DNA of 36,607 nt, from contig JAGVPM010000059.1 in NCBI GenBank assembly GCA_020052235.1, positions 1-36,607 on the forward strand. Reading direction: 5' to 3'. The translations under genes were made by a program, and so were the position numbers. Below are positions 31,481 to 36,607 of this stretch, piece after piece (the stretch's first letter is position 1; every line of letters begins with the position of its first letter). The DNA is from Candidatus Goldiibacteriota bacterium (GTDB taxonomy: Bacteria > Oederibacteriota > JAAXVQ01). Below the pieces are notes generated by a model. It did no database searches. It was not told where the DNA came from and saw only the letters and a program-made list of their open reading frames with translations.

Positions 31481-33925
31481 ATGGATTCACATGAAACACT
31501 AAAAATAGCGCCTATTTTAGTTGAAGAGGAGATGAAGCGCTCCTACATCGACTATTCCATGAGTGTTATTGTAGGGCGCGCTTTACCCGATGTACGCGAC
31601 GGTTTAAAACCCGTTCACCGTAGAATTTTATACGGCATGCATTCCATGGGTCTGCACCATAATAAACCTTATCGTAAATCAGCCAAAATCGTCGGTGAAG
31701 TTATGGGTAATTTTCACCCGCATGGTGACTCAGCCATTTACGAAACCATGGTACGTATGGCTCAAGATTTTTCGTACCGTTATCCGGTGGTGGACGGTCA
31801 GGGTAATTTCGGTTCTGTTGACGGTGATTCGGCTGCCGCCATGCGTTATACCGAAGCCCGCTTGGCCAGCATCTCGGATGAATTATTGGCGGATATTGAA
31901 AAAGATACGGTTCCGTTTGTTCCTAATTATGATGACTCGCTGACTGAACCGTCGCTATTACCTGTAAAATTTCCCAATTTGTTGGTAAACGGCAGTTCGG
32001 GTATTGCCGTTGGTATGGCTACCAATATTCCCCCGCACAATCTTACGGAGATCATTGATGGTGTTTTGGCGTTAATCGAAAATCCGGACGTTAAAATTGA
32101 AGACTTGATGAAAATAATTAAAGGCCCTGATTTTCCCACCGCGGGCTATATCTTAGGCCGCGATGGAATCCGCGATGCCTATAAAACCGGGCGCGGCTCG
32201 ATTAAAATGCAAGCCAAAGCCAAAGTTGAGCAAATGAAAAACGGCAAAGAGCGGATTGTGGTTACTGAATTGCCGTATCAAGTCAACAAAGCGCAATTGA
32301 TCGAAAACATGGCAGATTTGGTTAGAAATAAAAAAATTGAAGGCATCACTGATTTGCGGGATGAATCCGACCGCGATGGTATGCGGATTGTTATTGAACT
32401 CGGACGAAATGAAAATTCTCAAGTTATCCTAAATAATTTATTTAAATTTACTCAGTTACGGACTAGCTTTGGCGCAAATATGCTTGCTTTGGTGGATGGC
32501 AAGCCCAAAACTTTGAACCTTAAGCAATTCCTGGAATATTTTATCAGCCACCGGCGCGAAGTCATTGTACGCCGTACACGGTTTGAATTGGATAAGGCGG
32601 AACGCCGAGCGCATATTTTGGAAGGCTTGAAAATTGCGCTGAAATTTTTAGATAAAGTGATCCGTATTATTCGCGCAGCGGCAACAGTGGATATCGCCCG
32701 CCTGGAATTGATTAAACAATTTGAGCTTTCGGAACTCCAAGCGCAAGCTATTTTGGATATGCGTTTGCAGCAGCTCACGAATCTCGAAAGTAAAAAAATC
32801 GAGGATGAGTATTTAGGACTGATCAAACTTATTGAACAGTTAAAATCTATTTTGGCCAGCGCGCGCAAGGTTTTGGATATCATTTGCGAAGAACTGCAGG
32901 CCGTGAAGAAAAAATTTGGGGATGCGCGCCGCACGGAAATTATCGGCGCGTTGGTGGATCTTTCCATCGAAGACCTTATTGCCGAAGAGGATATGGTCAT
33001 CACCATCTCGCATCAAGGCTACATCAAACGCCTGCCCGTTTCGACCTATAAATCGCAACGGCGGGGCGGGAAGGGTATTGCCGGGATGGGGACCAAGGAA
33101 GATGATTTTGTCGAGCATCTCTTTATTGCCACGACGCATCAATATATCCTGCTCTTTACCAGCCTGGGGCGCATGTATTGGCTGAAAGTGTACGAAATTC
33201 CGGAAGCCAGCCGCACGGCGAAGGGCAAGGCCATCGTCAATTTGATCCGGCTGCAACAGGGAGAAACCGTCGAAGCCATGATCCCGGTGAAAGCTTTCGA
33301 CGAGAAACGGTTTTTGTTGATGGCCACGGAAAAAGGCGTCATTAAGCGCACGCGGCTGACGGCGTTTTCGAATCCGCGCGCCGGTGGAATTATTGCCATT
33401 ACCCTGGAGTCGGGCGACCGCCTCCTCCAAGTCAGCGAAACGACCGAAGACACGGAAATCATCATGGCAACGCTTATGGGCAAAGCCATCCGTTTCAATG
33501 CGGGTCAAATCCGGGAAATCGGACGCGTCGGCAAAGGCGTGCGCGGCATGAAGCTTCGTCCCAAAGATAAAGTGGTGGGCATGGAAGTTATGACCAATGC
33601 CGACAGTTTGCTCACGGTTACAACCCGGGGATTCGGCAAGCGGACCGTGTTCGATGAATACCGGGCACAAAGCCGCGGCGGCCAAGGCACCATCAATATT
33701 AAAACCACCGAGCGCAACGGGGAAGTGGTTTCGATCCGCGCGGTCAGCGATAAGGATGAATTAATGATCATCACGTCGTCGGGCAATATCATCCGCATGG
33801 AATTGAAAAATTTCAAAGCAGTCGGACGAAATGCCCAAGGCGTGCGCATGATCAAATTGACGGATGATAAGGATTTTGTCGGCGGCGTGGCCCGTGTCAT
33901 TAGCAAGGAAGAAGAAGAGGAATAG
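31481..33925 (+). CDS. gyrA: DNA gyrase subunit A
   Basis: [36 protein letters not shown]...[41 protein letters not shown]. Confidence 0.98.
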   Translation: MDSHETLKIAPILVEEEMKRSYIDYSMSVIVGRALPDVRDGLKPVHRRILYGMHSMGLHHNKPYRKSAKIVGEVMGNFHPHGDSAIYETMVRMAQDFSYRYPVVDGQGNFGSVDGDSAAAMRYTEARLASISDELLADIEKDTVPFVPNYDDSLTEPSLLPVKFPNLLVNGSSGIAVGMATNIPPHNLTEIIDGVLALIENPDVKIEDLMKIIKGPDFPTAGYILGRDGIRDAYKTGRGSIKMQAKAKVEQMKNGKERIVVTELPYQVNKAQLIENMADLVRNKKIEGITDLRDESDRDGMRIVIELGRNENSQVILNNLFKFTQLRTSFGANMLALVDGKPKTLNLKQFLEYFISHRREVIVRRTRFELDKAERRAHILEGLKIALKFLDKVIRIIRAAATVDIARLELIKQFELSELQAQAILDMRLQQLTNLESKKIEDEYLGLIKLIEQLKSILASARKVLDIICEELQAVKKKFGDARRTEIIGALVDLSIEDLIAEEDMVITISHQGYIKRLPVSTYKSQRRGGKGIAGMGTKEDDFVEHLFIATTHQYILLFTSLGRMYWLKVYEIPEASRTAKGKAIVNLIRLQQGETVEAMIPVKAFDEKRFLLMATEKGVIKRTRLTAFSNPRAGGIIAITLESGDRLLQVSETTEDTEIIMATLMGKAIRFNAGQIREIGRVGKGVRGMKLRPKDKVVGMEVMTNADSLLTVTTRGFGKRTVFDEYRAQSRGGQGTINIKTTERNGEVVSIRAVSDKDELMIITSSGNIIRMELKNFKAVGRNAQGVRMIKLTDDKDFVGGVARVISKEEEEE

Positions 33926-33957
33926 ATTGCTTTGAAGGCCGCCAAGGAGGAAGCGCG

Positions 33958-36246
33958 ATGAAATTTAAAGGCCGACTGAGCGCAAGTCTGGTTTTGGTGC
34001 TGAGCCTGACGGGTACGCTGGCTTTATTTTTTTATGCCGGCCAGTTTAAAAAGGATAATGTCCAATCGCTGCAAGCCAAAGTCCAGGAAATGGAAATGCA
34101 GCGCTTGGAAGATGAAAAAGGCAAGCAAGCCGCCCAAGTGGCAGTGGAGATGGCGGATAATTTTAAAAAAATAGTCGAACAAATTCAAAAAAAAGCCGAA
34201 GCCACGGCCGATGCGGGTAGTTTGCGTCAACCCCACAACAAACCCGCCTTGAGGCAGAACAAGGAGCGGGCGTTTTTACTGTTGGTCAAAGGCGAACCCA
34301 CCTGGTTAAACGCCAGCCTGGCCGATGAGACCGGGGCACTGATTGCCTCGACCTCCTCCGCTACACCCAGGATGCTGGGCGGAACTCCCGAATTCAAAGA
34401 AGCCTCCAAACAACGCATGACAGCCTTGCGCCTGCAGGAAAGAAAAGGACGGGAATTGGTTTTACAGATCACCGTTCCCTGCCTGACCGACTTGGGTGAA
34501 TTTTTGGGTATTTTTCAAGCCGAGGTGGGATTAACGCCCGCGATTTTAGCGCGGCTTCCGAAAAAAACCGGGGTTTTTATTTTATTGGGAACTCCCACCG
34601 GAAGGCGTTTGAGCGACATTACGTTGGAAAATTTCCCCAATAATTTGGGCGCCTTGATGGGAAAAAATCTTCAGGAAATGGAAAATTTCATAGCCCAAAC
34701 GCAAACGAGTTATTTTAAAGCCGATTGGGCCGGTATTCATTATCTTATTGGGAGTGCCCAAACCTCGATACCCGGGCTTATGATTTTTTCCCTACTGGAA
34801 GTTTCCAGCTTGCAAAAATTGATTGTTTCCCAGGCCGGTACTGATTCTTTCCTAAAGGATCCGGTCATTGTGGGCGGGTTGATCGTGATCCTGGTGGTGG
34901 GGCTGCTGATTACTGTTTTTCTTTCCGGGTCCTCAGGTCATGGAGACACCGGGGGAAACGCCAAGCAGCTTGAGCAAGCCTTATCCGAAACCGTACACGC
35001 CGGCATTCCCTGGACACCCATTCAAGGGCCGGAGGAGGGTGTTTGGGGTGAGATCCGGGAACTTGTCAATTCTCTGATCCGGCAGTTTAACCAGGAAATT
35101 TCAAAAGCATCTGTAATGAAGGTTGACAACCAAGCCGTGGAACGTTTAAACCGGGAATTGGAAAAACTTAACCTAGAGCGCAACCGGTTGGAGACACAAA
35201 ATCGTGAATTGGACAACCGGCTGGAAACGCTCACTTCGCAAAACCAACAGATGGGCGCGGCCGCAATAGCGGCCGCCAATGCCGCGAAAGAAGAGAAGGT
35301 TTCAAGTTGGCCGTGGGCCGAGGCCAGTCAAATCCGCATAGAGGCCATTGTCAATATGTCGGATGATTTAAAAGCCACTCTGACTGTGATTAAAAATTAC
35401 ATATCCTCCATTTTAGCCTCGGAAGAAGGCAAGATCACGGATACCCAACAGGAATTTTTGGGTGTCGTTATAAATAAAAGCGCGCGGCTCGAGCGCCAAA
35501 TCAATGATTTCCTGGATTTTTCCCACTTGGAAACCGAAGCTTCGCAAATGTTTTTAATACCCACGGATGTCGTGGCCATGCTGCAAGATGTCATTTTCAA
35601 CGTACAACCGCAAGCCGACACCAAACAAATCCGTTTGGTCCAGGATATTTCCACGCATTTGCCGAAAATTATGCTCAACAGCGACCGGTTGGGACAAGTG
35701 TTTATTAATTTGGTGCAACACGCTTTGCGTGTAACCCCGGTAGGCGGAGAAGTCCGTTGCTCGGTGATGCAAGTGGGAAATGAAGTGGTGGTTAAAATCG
35801 CGGACGGCGGCGCCTCATTAACCCCGGAGCAGGCAGAGCAGGTTTTTATTAATTTCCATGGACAGGATTCCAGAGTGGGGCAATTGATTACCGGGACCGG
35901 TTTGCGCTTCCCCATTATGAAAGGCATTATCGATGCCCATCGAGGTACGATTTTGGTTCGGGGGCTGGGAGACAAAGGCAATGAAATGGTGATAAAGCTT
36001 CCAATCGCAGCCGAGGAAAAAGTTGCGGAATCCGAACCCGGCGTTGTTCCGGAAGCCGCCGCGCCCATGGCCGGGGAATCCGCTGAAGGCATGGCGCCTG
36101 AAGGCGATAAATTTTTTGATCTTTCCTCTTTCATGGAATCGAAAATCAGCGGGGGCGGGGAAAATACCGCTGTTCCGGGCGCGGATGATAATTTGGATGA
36201 TTTATTAAGGAACATAGAAAATTTGGATGAAAAAACCGACAGTTAA
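33958..36246 (+). CDS. Membrane-anchored degenerate sensor histidine kinase (possible pseudokinase)
   Basis: N-term TM, extracytoplasmic region, second TM LIVILVVGLLITVFL, coiled coil, HisKA/HATPase-like C-term lacking canonical H-, N- and G1-box residues; acidic C-terminal tail. Confidence 0.75.
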   Translation: MKFKGRLSASLVLVLSLTGTLALFFYAGQFKKDNVQSLQAKVQEMEMQRLEDEKGKQAAQVAVEMADNFKKIVEQIQKKAEATADAGSLRQPHNKPALRQNKERAFLLLVKGEPTWLNASLADETGALIASTSSATPRMLGGTPEFKEASKQRMTALRLQERKGRELVLQITVPCLTDLGEFLGIFQAEVGLTPAILARLPKKTGVFILLGTPTGRRLSDITLENFPNNLGALMGKNLQEMENFIAQTQTSYFKADWAGIHYLIGSAQTSIPGLMIFSLLEVSSLQKLIVSQAGTDSFLKDPVIVGGLIVILVVGLLITVFLSGSSGHGDTGGNAKQLEQALSETVHAGIPWTPIQGPEEGVWGEIRELVNSLIRQFNQEISKASVMKVDNQAVERLNRELEKLNLERNRLETQNRELDNRLETLTSQNQQMGAAAIAAANAAKEEKVSSWPWAEASQIRIEAIVNMSDDLKATLTVIKNYISSILASEEGKITDTQQEFLGVVINKSARLERQINDFLDFSHLETEASQMFLIPTDVVAMLQDVIFNVQPQADTKQIRLVQDISTHLPKIMLNSDRLGQVFINLVQHALRVTPVGGEVRCSVMQVGNEVVVKIADGGASLTPEQAEQVFINFHGQDSRVGQLITGTGLRFPIMKGIIDAHRGTILVRGLGDKGNEMVIKLPIAAEEKVAESEPGVVPEAAAPMAGESAEGMAPEGDKFFDLSSFMESKISGGGENTAVPGADDNLDDLLRNIENLDEKTDS

Positions 36247-36287
36247 ACTTGTAGTCAATCAACACTACGGTTGGTTTTCAATAGTAT

Positions 36288-36361
36288 GTCATTTCGAGGA
36301 GAGCTAGCGACGAGAAATCTGAAAATGTATGAATTAGATTTCTCGCTTCGTTCGAAATGAC
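36288..36361. repeat. R3 palindromic repeat (GTCATTTCGAGGAG type), variant architecture of R1
   Basis: GTCATTTCGAGGAGAGCTAGCGACGAGAAATCT...AGATTTCTCGCTTCGTTCGAAATGAC. Confidence 0.88.
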
Positions 36362-36377
36362 AATTATTTATTTAGCG

Positions 36378-36550
36378 TTACGGGGTTTGAATTGGGGGCG
36401 AAATTTCGGCCCAGCCGTTTTCAGCAAGGGTAATTTGTGTTCCCCAGGGAAGTGAACGTTGGGACAATAAATGATAAACATTATCCGCAAGCCGGCCCGA
36501 TAGCGGTGTGGGTACGTGCGCCGGTCCAAGGCGGCCACCCGCTACGATTC
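36378..36550 (-). pseudogene. 3' fragment of an unidentified CDS, no start codon supported
   Basis: Minus-strand reading ...GRLGPAHVPTPLSGRLADNVYHLLSQRSLPWGTQITLAENGWAEISPPIQTP*; frame closes (TGA) on entering the tandem repeats. Confidence 0.4.
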
Positions 36551-36607
36551 ATGACGGCCACCTGTTACGATCCAAGGCGGCCACCCGTTACGATTCATGA
36601 CGGCCAC
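36530..36607. repeat. 23-bp tandem direct repeats, possible IS21-family terminal repeats at window edge
   Basis: GGCGGCCACCCGCTACGATTCAT / GACGGCCACCTGTTACGATCCAA / GGCGGCCACCCGTTACGATTCAT / GACGGCCAC... Confidence 0.75.

Noticed and set aside
32840-33685. 281-aa minus-strand ORF and neighbours opposite gyrA
   Set aside because: Shadow ORFs of conserved gyrA coding sequence, arising in its GC-richer 3' part.
35397-36215. 272-aa minus-strand ORF opposite the degenerate histidine kinase
   Set aside because: Ser/Pro-rich antisense shadow; the plus-strand frame has recognisable TM and HATPase-like features.
36530-36607. Possible CRISPR array
   Set aside because: Units are contiguous 23-bp repeats with no unique spacers; better explained as transposon-end tandem repeats.

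Overview
This is a bacterial chromosomal window with two parts. The first part (about 0-10.9 kb, minus strand) is a copper/silver efflux island: ECF sigma factor, putative anti-sigma, CnrX/Spy-like sensor, cusC-cusB-cusA, a small His/Met-rich lipoprotein, a YHS protein, and a copA-type ATPase lacking its C-terminal catalytic part. A housekeeping stretch follows: fixC/fixX-like genes, a flavodoxin-like gene, 5-FTHF cyclo-ligase, a phosphodiesterase/histidine kinase/response regulator operon, two tRNA-Ser genes and serS. The second part is the replication-origin region: gyrB-remB-dciA-recF-(two parS)-rsmG-mnmE-jag-yidC-yidD-rnpA-rpmH on minus, then oriC, then dnaA-dnaN-gyrA and a degenerate histidine kinase on plus. 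The most unusual content is a set of small palindromic repeat families. (i) Two ~160 bp elements (10201-10351, 18404-18564) share a core in inverted orientation. Each is closed by long perfect inverted arms whose outer sequence differs between loci but is self-complementary within each locus, as if a mobile core had inserted into the loops of pre-existing terminator hairpins. (ii) A ~100 bp repeat lies upstream of gyrB and also in frame inside a phosphodiesterase gene. (iii) GTCATTGCGAGG-type palindromes tightly bracket a GIY-YIG endonuclease ORF between cusB and cusA, and one copy abuts the truncated copA. The right edge carries 23-bp tandem repeats resembling an IS21-type end next to a truncated gene. 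All calls were made by reading the sequence and supplied translations; no searches were run.
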